Below, one piece after another: positions 1 through 8,834 of a stretch of DNA of 53,647 nucleotides. The notes under the pieces were generated by a model that saw nothing but the letters and a program-made list of their open reading frames with translations, searched no databases and was not told the DNA's origin. How positions within the stretch are numbered: the stretch's first letter is position 1; each line of letters opens with the position of its first letter. Made by a program: the position numbers and the translations under genes. The DNA lies in assembly GCA_007133465.1 (NCBI GenBank), contig SLMP01000050.1, positions 1 through 53,647 of the forward strand, in the 5' to 3' direction. The stretch comes from Nitriliruptoraceae bacterium (GTDB lineage: Bacteria; Actinomycetota; Nitriliruptoria; Nitriliruptorales; Nitriliruptoraceae).

Positions 1-121
1 GACGCGGGATCGGTCCGTCGCCTGACGCGGGATCGGTCCGTCGCCTGACGCGGGATCGGTCCGTCGCCTGACGCGGGATCGGTCCGTCGCCTGACGCGGG
101 ATCGGTCCGTCGCCTGACGCG
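1..121. repeat. Perfect 23-bp tandem repeat array, open at the left edge
   Basis: Five identical 23-bp units fill positions 1-115, followed by the first six bases of a sixth unit at 116-121. Each unit begins GACGCGGGATCGG and ends CGTCGCCT. Within each unit GACG and CGTC form short inverted arms. There are no unique spacers, so it is not a CRISPR array. The array stops three bases before the stop codon of the penicillin-binding protein and starts at base 1, so it probably continues leftwards. Role unknown. Confidence 0.95.
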
Positions 122-123
122 AC

Positions 124-2553
124 TCAGGCGTCCTCTGGCCCGTCGTCCGACCGCCCCGGCGGCGTCCGCTCCGAGCGGCCCGGCGCGTCCTCGCTCCGGC
201 CGCGGGACGGCTCGTCGTCACCACTGGCCTCCTCGTCGCCCTCGTCCGTTTCCGTCTCCGGTTCGGTCTCCGGTTCGGTCTCGGGCTCGGTCTCGGGCTC
301 GGTCTCCGGTTCGGTCTCGGGCTCGGTCTCGGGTTCCGTCTCCTCCTCGGTCTCCGGTTCCGTCTCCTCCTCGGTCTCCGGTTCGGTCTCCGGCTCGCCG
401 AGCACCTCGATGCAGAACCGGCCCCGGAAGTCGGTCGGACCCTCGCGCAGGACCTCGGGCAGCCGCCCGAACTCGTCCGGACCGTCCGGCACGTCGCCGT
501 ACTCGTAGCCCGGCGGGCACGCCTCGAGCTCCGGCTTGATCTCCACGCACGGCCGGCCCTCGTCGTCGACGAGGTCGGTCAGCACGTCGGGGAAGAAGCC
601 GTCCTCGTCGGCCTCGGTCGGCGGCTCGGCGTACTGGTAGCCCGGCGGGCACTCCTCCGGGTCGCCGTTGAGGGTCTCGAGCTCGATCGAGGGCGCGGCG
701 AAGTCCTCCACCTCGAGGCCCTCGGTCGCGAGGGTCATGTACTCGCCCCACACCGGTGCGGCCATGCTGCCGCCGGTGGCGCCGTCGCTGTCGATCGCGC
801 CACCCTCGAGGTTGCCGAGCCACACCGAGGTGACCAGCTGGGGCACGTAGCCGACGTACCAGACGTCGCGGCTGTCGTTGGTCGTGCCGGTCTTGCCGGC
901 GGACGGGCGTCCGATGTCCGCCGCGGTGGCCGTCCCGGACTCGACGTTGTCGCGGAGCACGTCGGTGACCGTCCGCGCCACCTCGACGTCGACGTCCGCA
1001 CGCTCCTCGAGGTCGGGCTCGTAGATCACACGGCCGTCGCTGTTCTCGATGCGGGTGATCAGGTGGGGGGTCAGGTGGGTCCCCTCCGTCGGATAGGTGC
1101 CGAAGGCGGACGCCAGCTCCAGGGCCGTGAACGCGTCCTGCCCGAGCGTCAGGCCGGCGAGTGGCTGCATCGTCGTGCCCTCGGCCCGGTCGGTGGGCAG
1201 GTCCTCCTCGTCCTTCGTGCGAGGTAGCCCGGCCCGGAAGGCGGCGTCGATCACCGCCTCGCGTCCCACCTCCTCCTGCAGCTGCACGTAGACGGTGTTG
1301 GTCGAGCTGAGCGTCGCCTGGCGCACCGTCTGCTCCCCGTAGGCGGCCTCCGCGAAGTTCACGATGGGATCGGCCGCGTCGTCGACCTCGAGCTCGGCGG
1401 GGGCCGGGAAGCGCGAAGCGGGCCCGTAGCCAGCCTCGACGAACGCCTGCAGGGTGAAGGTCTTGAAGGTCGACCCGACCTGGTTGACGCCGCGGTCGGC
1501 GACGTTGTAGGGCTGCTCGTCGACGTCCGGGCCGCCGACCAGGGCACGCACGCCGCCGGTGCGCGGGTCGATCGTGACGATCGCGCCGCTGTCGACCGGT
1601 TCCCGCTCGACCGCTGCCGTGAGCGTCTCCTGGGCGTGCCGCTGCATCGTCTGGTCGAGCTCGGTGTGGATGCGCAGGTCACGGAACAGCTCGCCGGGCT
1701 CGAACCGCTCGAGGTTCGCGAGCTGCCGGCGGATGGCCTCGAGGTAGTAGCCGTTCGGGCCCCGGTCGATCGAGCGGCGGGTGGTGACCTCCGGCAGCCC
1801 GGAGGCGACCAGCTCGTCATGCTCGGCCTGCGTCAGGTAGCCCTCCTCGAGCATGCCACCGAGGACGTAGACGCGGCGGATCTCTGACTGCTCCGGGTTG
1901 TCCAGCGGGTCGTAGATCTCCGGGGCGGGCAGCAGGCCCGCCAAGGTCGCGGCCTGGTCGATGGTCAGCTCGCTCGCGGGGACGTCGAAGTACGTCCGCG
2001 CGGCGGCCTCGATCCCGTAGGTGCCACGGCCCCAGTACGCGGTGTTGAGGTAGAAGCCGAGGATCTCCTGCTTGCTGAACTCGCGCTCGAGCTTGATCGC
2101 GAGCGCGGCCTCCTCGACCTTGCGCCGGTAGGTCTGCTCCGGGGTGAGCGCCGCGTTCTTGATGTACTGCTGGGTGATGGTGGAGCCGCCGCCCCGGATC
2201 GAACCCGACCGGACGTTGAGGAACAGCGCGCGGCCGATCCCGCGCCACGAGATGCCGCGGTGCTCGAAGAACGCGCGGTCCTCGGCGGCGACCACCGCCT
2301 GCCAGACGTGGTCGGGCAGGGTCGCGAGGTCGATGTCCTCCCGAGCGATCTCCGCCGCCAGCCCGCCGACGACCTCACCCTCCACATCGATCACGACCGA
2401 GGAACGCGCCTCGATGTCCTCGGGTAGCGGGACGCTCGAGAAGACGAGGTAGAACCCGAGCAACCCGAAGGCCCCGATGAGGACCGCCGGGACCACGAGC
2501 AGGGCGAGCAGCCACCAGCGACGGCGCCGGCGGGCAGGGCGGGGGGCGGCCAT
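124..2553 (-). CDS. Class A (bifunctional) penicillin-binding protein
   Basis: Membrane-anchored peptidoglycan synthase that polymerises glycan strands and cross-links stem peptides outside the membrane. An Arg-rich cytoplasmic tail and one membrane segment (about 13-38) precede a family-51 glycosyltransferase domain with EDRAFFEH at 91-98 (catalytic Glu91) and GGSTITQQ at 122-129. The transpeptidase domain carries all three motifs: STFK (Ser361), STN (417-419) and KTGT (554-557). The C-terminus has two CPPGY-containing segments with Cys pairs 635/669 and 679/714, then an EPET repeat (720-769) and an acidic, Arg-rich tail. The 809-residue length is normal for actinobacterial PBP1. The ATG at 2553 follows a GAGGT site. 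The subfamily (PonA-like) is inferred. Confidence 0.96.
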   Translation of the reverse strand: MAAPRPARRRRRWWLLALLVVPAVLIGAFGLLGFYLVFSSVPLPEDIEARSSVVIDVEGEVVGGLAAEIAREDIDLATLPDHVWQAVVAAEDRAFFEHRGISWRGIGRALFLNVRSGSIRGGGSTITQQYIKNAALTPEQTYRRKVEEAALAIKLEREFSKQEILGFYLNTAYWGRGTYGIEAAARTYFDVPASELTIDQAATLAGLLPAPEIYDPLDNPEQSEIRRVYVLGGMLEEGYLTQAEHDELVASGLPEVTTRRSIDRGPNGYYLEAIRRQLANLERFEPGELFRDLRIHTELDQTMQRHAQETLTAAVEREPVDSGAIVTIDPRTGGVRALVGGPDVDEQPYNVADRGVNQVGSTFKTFTLQAFVEAGYGPASRFPAPAELEVDDAADPIVNFAEAAYGEQTVRQATLSSTNTVYVQLQEEVGREAVIDAAFRAGLPRTKDEEDLPTDRAEGTTMQPLAGLTLGQDAFTALELASAFGTYPTEGTHLTPHLITRIENSDGRVIYEPDLEERADVDVEVARTVTDVLRDNVESGTATAADIGRPSAGKTGTTNDSRDVWYVGYVPQLVTSVWLGNLEGGAIDSDGATGGSMAAPVWGEYMTLATEGLEVEDFAAPSIELETLNGDPEECPPGYQYAEPPTEADEDGFFPDVLTDLVDDEGRPCVEIKPELEACPPGYEYGDVPDGPDEFGRLPEVLREGPTDFRGRFCIEVLGEPETEPETEEETEPETEEETEPETEPETEPETEPETEPETEPETEPETETDEGDEEASGDDEPSRGRSEDAPGRSERTPPGRSDDGPEDA
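247..396 (-). repeat. EPET-coding repeat in the PBP tail
   Basis: Short reiterated codons for Glu-Pro-Glu-Thr (with variant EEET) encode residues about 720-769 of the penicillin-binding protein. The resulting tail is acidic and extended and lies outside the membrane. Copy number is likely to vary between strains. Confidence 0.85.
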
Positions 2554-2721
2554 GGGGACCTCACGAGGCGGGCAGGGCGGGCGAGGAAGGGCCCGACGGG
2601 GATGGGGAAGGCGGCGCCGGACGGGGCGGGAGGGCCGAGCGTGGGCACCGGGAGGTGTGACGGTAGGACGCGCGCCAGGGCCGGGGGGTTCCCGAACGTC
2701 CGGCGGTGACCCACCGGCGCG

Positions 2722-2750
2722 GCTCGGCCCGCCACGAGGGCGGGCCGAGC
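2722..2750. terminator. Perfect GC hairpin downstream of fadE5-like gene
   Basis: A 12-bp perfect stem (GCTCGGCCCGCC pairing with GGCGGGCCGAGC) encloses the 5-nt loop ACGAG. It lies 34 bases beyond the stop codon of the minus-strand acyl-CoA dehydrogenase and upstream of the PBP gene. There is no clear U-tract, so termination efficiency is uncertain. Confidence 0.6.
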
Positions 2751-2783
2751 GTGGTCGCCGTCAGGCGTCGTGGCGGCTGCGGA

Positions 2784-4643
2784 TCAGAACGCCTCGGCCG
2801 GAACGTCCATCAGCCAGCCGTCGTCCTCGCGGGCCTTCGCGGTGCGCAGCGCCACCTTCGGCAGCACCGTCGAGAGGAACCAGCGGGCGGACGCGACCTT
2901 GCCCGCGTAGAACGCCTCGTCCTTGCCGGCGGTGCCGGCGTCGAGCTGGTCCTGCGCCACCTCGGCGTGGCGGAGCAGCAGCCAGCCGATCGTGACCTCG
3001 GCGAGGGAGAACAGGAACTCGGTCGAGTTGAGCCCGGTCTTGTAGACCTCGGTGCGCTTGGTCTCGTCCATCGAGGCCATCGCGTGCTGGATCAGCACGC
3101 CGAGGTGCTGCTGCGTCTCGTCGAGCGCCGTGCCGAGCTGCTCACGCCCGCCGGCGAACGGGTCGCCTTCGGAGCCGCCCTTGACGAGTTCGCGCACCTG
3201 GTCGGCGAGCCACATCAGCGTCGCGCCCTGGTCGCGGACGATCTTGCGGAACAACAGGTCGAGCGCCTGGATCGCCGTCGTGCCCTCGTAGAGGGTGTCG
3301 ATCTTGGCGACGCGGATGTACTGCTCGATCGGGTAGTCCTGCGTGAAGCCGGAACCACCGTAGGTCTGCAGGGACAGGGCCAGCAGCTCGTAGGCTTTCT
3401 CCGAGCAGTAGCCCTTGACCAGCGGCAGCAGCAGGTCCTCGCGGGCGATCCAGCGCTTGTGCTCGTCGGGGTCGTCCTCGGCGAGCTGCGCCTGGTCCTG
3501 CGTCCACCCGGCGAACATCACCAGGGCACGCATGCCCTCGGCGTGGGCCTTCTGCTCCATCAGGATGCGGCGCACGTCGGGGTGGTTGATGATCTCCACC
3601 TTGGGCGCGGTCTTGTCCGCCATCTGGGTCAGGTCGGCGCCCTGGACGCGGAGCTTCGCGTAGTCGAGCGCGTTGAGGTACCCCGTCGACAGCGTCGCCA
3701 TCGCCTTGGTGCCCACCATCATGCGGGCGTACTCGATGACGAGGAACATCTGCTTGATGCCGTCGTGGATGTTGCCGGCGAGGTAGCCGACGCACGGGAC
3801 GCCGTCCTGGCCGAGCGAGAGCTCGCAGGTCGCCGAGCCCTTGATGCCCATCTTCTTCTCGAGGTTGGACACCCGCACGCCGTTGCGCTCACCGAGGTTG
3901 CCGTCGGCGTCGACGTGCAGCTTCGGCACGATGAACAGGCTCAGGCCCTTGGTGCCGGGCGCCGCGCCCTCGGGACGGGCGAGCACGAGGTGCATCGTGT
4001 TCGGGTGGGTCTGGGCGTCGGCGGAGGTGATGAACCGCTTGATGCCCTCGAGGTGGTAGACGTCACCGAGGTCGTCGGTGCCACTGTCCTCGACCTTGAC
4101 GGCCTTGGTGGTCCCGGCGCCGACGTCGGAGCCGGCGTCGGGCTCGGTCAGCACCATGGTGCCGCCCCAGCGCTGATCGACCATCGGCTGGCCGAAGCGG
4201 GCCTTCTGGCCCTCCGTGCCGATGCGGTCGACGATCGTCGCCATCAGCGCGCCGATCGGCCACAGCGACGCGGTGGCGTGACCACCGGCGAGCAGTTCCG
4301 TGCCGGCCCAGCGGACGGTCGGGGGTGCGCCGAAGCCGCCGAGGTGCGTCGGTAGCGGCATCAGGTGCCAGCCGGCGTCGTAGAAGGCGTGCAGCGCCTC
4401 GTCGAGCGACTCGGGCACCGTGACGTCGCCCTCGGGGGACAGAGCGAGCGGCTCACGGTCGGCCGGGACGAACGACTCCGCCCAGATCGAGGTCGTCGCG
4501 AAACGCTCCAGTTCGGACAGCAGCATCCGCGCCTGGTCGCCGTCGACCGCCTCGAATGGGCCCGTCCCGAAGTACTCGTCGGCGCCGAGGACCTCGAAGA
4601 GGTTGAACTCGATGTCCCGAAGGTTGCTCTTGTAGTGGCTCAC
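2784..4643 (-). CDS. FadE5-like acyl-CoA dehydrogenase
   Basis: FAD-dependent oxidation of acyl-CoA to trans-2-enoyl-CoA, the first step of beta-oxidation. The 619-residue length and the N-terminus starting MSHYKSN resemble the mycobacterial FadE5 group, which has an extra C-terminal domain. LTEPDAGSDVG (165-175) is the flavin/substrate motif of the family. GGSGFTQDYPIEQY (429-442) and LYEGTT (451-456) are in the C-terminal half, and Glu453 is the likely catalytic base. The GTG start follows a GGGAGGA site. The gene is divergent from a TetR regulator across a palindrome-bearing gap, so control by that regulator is likely. Confidence 0.93.
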   Translation of the reverse strand: MSHYKSNLRDIEFNLFEVLGADEYFGTGPFEAVDGDQARMLLSELERFATTSIWAESFVPADREPLALSPEGDVTVPESLDEALHAFYDAGWHLMPLPTHLGGFGAPPTVRWAGTELLAGGHATASLWPIGALMATIVDRIGTEGQKARFGQPMVDQRWGGTMVLTEPDAGSDVGAGTTKAVKVEDSGTDDLGDVYHLEGIKRFITSADAQTHPNTMHLVLARPEGAAPGTKGLSLFIVPKLHVDADGNLGERNGVRVSNLEKKMGIKGSATCELSLGQDGVPCVGYLAGNIHDGIKQMFLVIEYARMMVGTKAMATLSTGYLNALDYAKLRVQGADLTQMADKTAPKVEIINHPDVRRILMEQKAHAEGMRALVMFAGWTQDQAQLAEDDPDEHKRWIAREDLLLPLVKGYCSEKAYELLALSLQTYGGSGFTQDYPIEQYIRVAKIDTLYEGTTAIQALDLLFRKIVRDQGATLMWLADQVRELVKGGSEGDPFAGGREQLGTALDETQQHLGVLIQHAMASMDETKRTEVYKTGLNSTEFLFSLAEVTIGWLLLRHAEVAQDQLDAGTAGKDEAFYAGKVASARWFLSTVLPKVALRTAKAREDDGWLMDVPAEAF

Positions 4644-4770
4644 AGGCGGGTGTCCTCCCTCACGGTGACCGAGCGCGAACTCCCGCGACGCGCCGGTGGT
4701 GCTGCTCCGGGTCGTGGTCGACTCCTCGGACCTGCAGGAGATCGTGGCCCGCGTCGACCTCGAGCGGCCG

Positions 4771-4813
4771 TTCCATCTTGGAACGTGTGCTACATATTGG
4801 AGTGTACGCTCCA
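4771..4813. promoter_or_regulatory. Putative TetR operator/promoter with two palindromes
   Basis: In the gap between the acyl-CoA dehydrogenase and the tetR gene, TTCCA-TCT-TGGAA (4771-4783) is a perfect 5-bp inverted repeat. TGGAGTGTACGCTCCA (4798-4813) is a 16-bp palindrome with one mismatched pair. An AT-rich TACATAT (4791-4797), a plausible -10 element, lies between them and stands out in this GC-rich DNA. The arrangement fits an autoregulating TetR that also controls the divergent gene. Confidence 0.6.
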
Positions 4814-4846
4814 GTTCTGCAAATCGGGAGGCCGAAAGGGAGAAGC

Positions 4847-5416
4847 GTGGCGCGCTACCGCGTCGGCCTGGAGACGCGCGAGCGGATCCTCGCGGCGACC
4901 CGGCGGCTGCTGTCCGAGCAGGGCATCGAGGGGGTGACGCTCAAGGCGATCACCGCCCAGGCGCGCGTCGGGGCGGGCAGCTTCTACAACCTGTTCGACT
5001 CGAAGGACGACGCGGTCTTCGAGGTCGTCCGCGAGACGATCGACGCCGTCGATCCCGACCCGGCCGGGGCCGGCACCGACACGCTCGCGGACCTCGTCGA
5101 CGCGTTCGTGGCGTTCATGACCGGCTCGTCGCCGATCGCGAGGATCTACCTGCAGCTCGCCGGGCGGGGCCTGACCGACGCCGCCGTGGCGGCCCGGGTG
5201 CTGCGGAGCCACCGCCGCCGTGTCGAGCGGTTCTCCGACGCCTGGCAGCGCGAGGACCCGAGCCTGAGCGAAGCAGAGGCGGAGCTGCTGGCCGAGACGA
5301 TGCTCGCGGCGCTCACGGGTCTCGGGATGACGGCGCTGATGGATCCTCGCTTCGACATGCGCGCCCATGCCAGGCGGCTGCTCCCGGAGGCGGCCATGGT
5401 GTCCGGCCGGGGGTGA
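4847..5416 (+). CDS. TetR-family transcriptional regulator
   Basis: A 189-residue one-domain-plus-ligand-pocket repressor. The TetR helix-turn-helix spans about residues 11-56, with GVTLKAITAQARVG (29-42) then GSFYNLFDSKDD, the typical recognition-helix block. The C-terminal ligand domain (60-189) does not identify an inducer. An acyl-CoA is a reasonable guess given the divergent acyl-CoA dehydrogenase. The GTG at 4847 was chosen because AAAGGGAG lies just upstream. Starting further upstream at 4778 would put the palindromic operator inside the coding sequence. Confidence 0.93.
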   Translation: MARYRVGLETRERILAATRRLLSEQGIEGVTLKAITAQARVGAGSFYNLFDSKDDAVFEVVRETIDAVDPDPAGAGTDTLADLVDAFVAFMTGSSPIARIYLQLAGRGLTDAAVAARVLRSHRRRVERFSDAWQREDPSLSEAEAELLAETMLAALTGLGMTALMDPRFDMRAHARRLLPEAAMVSGRG

Positions 5417-5474
5417 CCGCGGTCACTAGCCTGCGGCCGATGGACGACCCTGCCGCGACCAGTGAGGCGATCCC

Positions 5475-6806
5475 GTGAGCGGGTGGCTCGGCCTCGTGGT
5501 CGTCGCCGGCCTGATCGCCGCCAACGGGCTGTTCGTCGCGACCGAGTTCGCGCTCGTCTCCGTGCGACGTCCCGCGGTCGAGGAGCTCGCCGCCACGGGG
5601 GACCGGCGCGCCCGCCTGGTCTCCCACCAGCTCGGCGGGTTGTCCTACGCGCTGTCGGCCGCGCAGTTCGGCATCACGGTCACCTCGCTGCTGGTCGGCT
5701 ACGTCGCCGACCGGACCGTCGGCGACACCCTCGTCCGGCCGTTGCTCGACCTCGTCGGTCTCCCGGAACAGGCGGCGCTCGCCGTCGCCGTGACCGGCGC
5801 CCTGCTGCTGTCCACCATCGTGCAGATGGTGCTCGGCGAGCTGTTCCCGAAGAACCTCGCGATCTCGCGGCCGCTCGAGGTCGCCCGGACCGTGGCGCCG
5901 TTCAGCCGCGGGTTCGCGGTGCTCCTCGGACCCGTGATGCGGCTGTTCGACGGAGCCGCCCGCGCCTTCACGGAGAAGGTGCTGCGGGTCGAGGTCGCCG
6001 ACGAGCTCGCCGGGGGTCACAGCCTCGACGAGCTGTCCCGGATCATCGCGGCGTCCGAGCGGGACGGCAGCCTGACGGGCGATCAGGCGGCCCTGCTGAG
6101 CCGCGCCGCCGAGCTCGGAGACCGGCGGGTCACGGAGGTGATGGTCGCCCGTCCGGACGTCGTCTGGTTGACGGCCGACGACGACCTGACGGTCCTGCGC
6201 GCCGCGGCCCGCCGCACCGGGCACAGCCGGTTCCCGGTCCGCGGCGCGTCCGAGGACGACGTGCTCGGCACGGTGCACGTCAAGGACCTGCTCCGGGTGC
6301 CGACCGAGCAGCACGCGACGACGTCGGTCGCCACGGTCGCCGCGCCGGTCCACGCCGTCCCGGAGAGCGAGAACCTCCAGGCCCTGCTCGGCGCCCTCCG
6401 GCGGGAGCAGAAGACCTTCGCGCTGGTGGTCGACGAGTACGGGGGGACGGCCGGCATCGTGACCGTGGAGGACGTCCTCGAGCAGCTCGTCGGGGAGATC
6501 GAGGACGAGTTCGACCCGGCGGGGCACGCGATCCGACGCGTCGGTGCCGGCCGCCACCTCGTGCGCGGATCGATCCGGCTCGACCGCTTCGAGGCGCAGC
6601 TCGGGATCGACCTGCCGGAAGGGGAGTACGAGACCCTCGCGGGCTTCGTGCTCGACCAGCTCGGCCACATCCCGGAACCCGGCGAGGAGGTCGGGTACGG
6701 AGGCCACACCTTCACGGTGACCGAGCGCGAGGGGGTCCGGGTCACGGAGATCGCGGTGGTGGACCACCCTGCCGAGCGCCCGGGCGGGGAGGGCGGGGCG
6801 TCGTGA
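5475..6806 (+). CDS. CNNM/CBS-domain membrane protein, copy 1
   Basis: Member of the CNNM (formerly DUF21) plus tandem CBS plus CorC_HlyC family, whose characterised members move Mg2+ or related divalent cations; often annotated hemolysin. The 443-residue protein has hydrophobic segments over residues about 5-28, 60-80 and 100-130, with the conserved GELFPKNLAIS at 121-131. CBS repeats follow (about 205-340; VDEYGGTAGIVTVEDVLE at 319-336), then a CorC_HlyC domain (about 355-440). Its TGA overlaps the GTG of the next paralogue, so the two are translationally coupled. Confidence 0.92.
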   Translation: MSGWLGLVVVAGLIAANGLFVATEFALVSVRRPAVEELAATGDRRARLVSHQLGGLSYALSAAQFGITVTSLLVGYVADRTVGDTLVRPLLDLVGLPEQAALAVAVTGALLLSTIVQMVLGELFPKNLAISRPLEVARTVAPFSRGFAVLLGPVMRLFDGAARAFTEKVLRVEVADELAGGHSLDELSRIIAASERDGSLTGDQAALLSRAAELGDRRVTEVMVARPDVVWLTADDDLTVLRAAARRTGHSRFPVRGASEDDVLGTVHVKDLLRVPTEQHATTSVATVAAPVHAVPESENLQALLGALRREQKTFALVVDEYGGTAGIVTVEDVLEQLVGEIEDEFDPAGHAIRRVGAGRHLVRGSIRLDRFEAQLGIDLPEGEYETLAGFVLDQLGHIPEPGEEVGYGGHTFTVTEREGVRVTEIAVVDHPAERPGGEGGAS

Positions 6807-8155
6807 GCCTGCTCGCCGTCAGCGCCGACGCCGCCACGCACGGGACCTTCAGCGTCACCGCCGTGCTCGTCGGTGTCGCCCTGCTGGTGGCGAACGGGGT
6901 GTTCGTCGCCGCGGAGATCGGCCTGCTGGCCTCGCGTCGGGCCGTGATCGAGGACCTCGCGGAGGAGGGCGACCCGCGGGCACGGCGCGCCTTGCGGGCG
7001 CTGCGGGAGCTGTCGGTCACCTTCTCCGGGGCGCAGCTCGGCATCACGCTGGCCTCGCTCGGGCTCGGCGCCGTCGCCGAGCCCGCGGTCACCGCGCTCG
7101 TCGCCGACCTGCTGCAGGACACCGCGGTCCCCGCCGGTGCCGTCTCCGCGATCGCGTTCGCGCTCGCCCTGTCGCTGGTGGTGTTCCTCCACATGGTGAT
7201 CGGGGAGATGGTCCCGAAGAACCTCGCCCTGTCGCGGGCCGAGCAGGTCGCGCTGGCGATCGCGCGGCCGTTCGGGTGGTTCGTGACGCTGCTGCGACCC
7301 CTGATCGTCGCGCTGAACGCGACCGCGAACCTGCTCGTCCGGCTCGTGCGGGTGGAGCCGGTGGACGAGCACGGGCTGGTCCACACCCCGGAGGAGCTCG
7401 CGCTCGCCGTGGCCGAATCGCGGCAGCTCGGCACCATCGACCCCCAGGACGCCCACGTGATGGGGGCGGTCCTCCAGCTCGCGACGATCGACGCCGAGGC
7501 GGCGATGACCCCCCGGGTCGACCTCGTCGCGCTGCCCGACACCGCCACGCCCGCCGAGGTGCTGGCGGTGGCCGCGGAGACCGGTCACACGCGCCTGCCG
7601 GTCTACCACGAGGACGTCGACCACATCGTCGGACTGGTCCACGTCAAGGACGTCCTGATCGACGAGCGCGAGGACCGGTCGCTGCTCGACCTGCTGCGTC
7701 CGATCCCCGCCGTGCCCGGGACCCGCGACCTCGAGCGGCTCCTGCGCGACATGCTGGACGACCGCAGCCACGCGGTGCTCGTCGTCGACGAGTTCGGCGG
7801 CACGGCGGGGCTGCTCACCCTCGAGGACGTCCTCGAGGAGCTCGTCGGGGAGATCGACGACGAGTTCGACGTCGAACCGCAGGTCCGTCGCGTCGGTGAG
7901 CGGCTGTGGCTCGTCCCCGGGATGCTGCGGCGCGACGAGCTGGCGCGCCTCGTCGGGCTCACGTTGGGCGGCGGGGAGGCGGAGACCGTCTCCGGCTGGA
8001 TGGTGGAGCGGTTCGAGCGCCTGCTCGTCGTGGGTGACCGCCTGCGGACCGACGACGGCTGGCAGCTCACCGTGCGATCGCTCGAGGGTCGGCGGGCCGG
8101 CGACGTCGAGGTCCGCCGGATCGAGCACCGCAAGCGGACGGGAGCAGCAACGTGA
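6803..8155 (+). CDS. CNNM/CBS-domain membrane protein, copy 2
   Basis: Paralogue of the preceding gene (450 residues) with the same order: CNNM membrane domain with GEMVPKNLALS (134-144), two CBS repeats (about 230-350; VDEFGGTAGLLTLEDVLE at 328-345) and a CorC_HlyC domain (about 360-430). The GTG at 6803 was chosen because it overlaps the upstream stop (GTGA) and gives an N-terminus aligned with copy 1. Upstream in-frame sequence is only the shadow of copy 1. Adjacent, diverged copies suggest a heteromeric transporter, which is inference. Its TGA also overlaps the start of the following thioesterase gene. Confidence 0.93.
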   Translation: MSLLAVSADAATHGTFSVTAVLVGVALLVANGVFVAAEIGLLASRRAVIEDLAEEGDPRARRALRALRELSVTFSGAQLGITLASLGLGAVAEPAVTALVADLLQDTAVPAGAVSAIAFALALSLVVFLHMVIGEMVPKNLALSRAEQVALAIARPFGWFVTLLRPLIVALNATANLLVRLVRVEPVDEHGLVHTPEELALAVAESRQLGTIDPQDAHVMGAVLQLATIDAEAAMTPRVDLVALPDTATPAEVLAVAAETGHTRLPVYHEDVDHIVGLVHVKDVLIDEREDRSLLDLLRPIPAVPGTRDLERLLRDMLDDRSHAVLVVDEFGGTAGLLTLEDVLEELVGEIDDEFDVEPQVRRVGERLWLVPGMLRRDELARLVGLTLGGGEAETVSGWMVERFERLLVVGDRLRTDDGWQLTVRSLEGRRAGDVEVRRIEHRKRTGAAT

Positions 8156-8832
8156 GCGGACGGACGGAGGCCCGACCCGCCCGCTCCGGCGGATCCGGCG
8201 GGGACGACGGTGTCCCGGACGCGGGGAAGGCTCGTGCCCGCGCCGCCGCGGCCCTGCGCCGGCTCGGCCACGCGCTGATGGGCCACGAGGCCGACCCGGC
8301 GCTGCTGGAGCGGGTCGCCCGGGCGGCGGAGGGGGTCGCCGCCGACCTGGAGGCGGGACCGGCCCGTCAGCGTGACGTCGTCGAGTTGAAGCGCCGCATG
8401 TTCGAGGTGGCGGTCCCGGACGGCGCGCGCGTGGTCCACTTCGACGAGTGCTTCGTGTCGGGCCCCTGGAACCCGCTCGGCATCGCGATCGAGGTCCACC
8501 GCGAGGGTGACGAGGCGGTCGCGGTCGTCGAGCTCGGGCCAGCGTTCGAGGGTGCGCCCGGCCGGTCCCACGGCGGGATCGTGGCCGCGATCTTCGACGA
8601 CGTCCTGGGCTACCTGCTGACCCTGTACGGGGTGCCCGCCTTCACGGGCGAACTGGTGATCCGCTACCTCGCTCCGACCCCGATCGGGCAACCGTTCACC
8701 GTGCGAGCGCGCCTGCTCGGCCGGGACGGGCGCAAGCTGTACGCGGCCGGCGAGGCCGTGGCCGACGCGGTCCCCGTCGCCTCGGCGACCGCGACCTTCG
8801 TGACGATCGAACGGCCGCCGCGAGACGGTTGA
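8152..8832 (+). CDS. PaaI-like hotdog-fold thioesterase
   Basis: Probable acyl-CoA thioesterase (226 residues). The hotdog domain occupies about residues 95-222. HGGIVAAIFDD at 140-150 is the helix motif in which PaaI-type enzymes place the catalytic acid, here Asp149 or Asp150. The N-terminal 90 residues are Arg/Ala-rich and not recognised. The GTG start overlaps the stop of the CNNM gene (GTGA), making a three-gene coupled unit, although no functional link to ion transport is evident. The gene converges with the DUF6325 gene two bases after its stop. Confidence 0.86.
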   Translation: MSGRTEARPARSGGSGGDDGVPDAGKARARAAAALRRLGHALMGHEADPALLERVARAAEGVAADLEAGPARQRDVVELKRRMFEVAVPDGARVVHFDECFVSGPWNPLGIAIEVHREGDEAVAVVELGPAFEGAPGRSHGGIVAAIFDDVLGYLLTLYGVPAFTGELVIRYLAPTPIGQPFTVRARLLGRDGRKLYAAGEAVADAVPVASATATFVTIERPPRDG

Positions 8833-8834
8833 CG

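Noticed and set aside
1..121. CRISPR array
   Set aside because: The 23-bp units are contiguous with no spacers and no cas genes are present.
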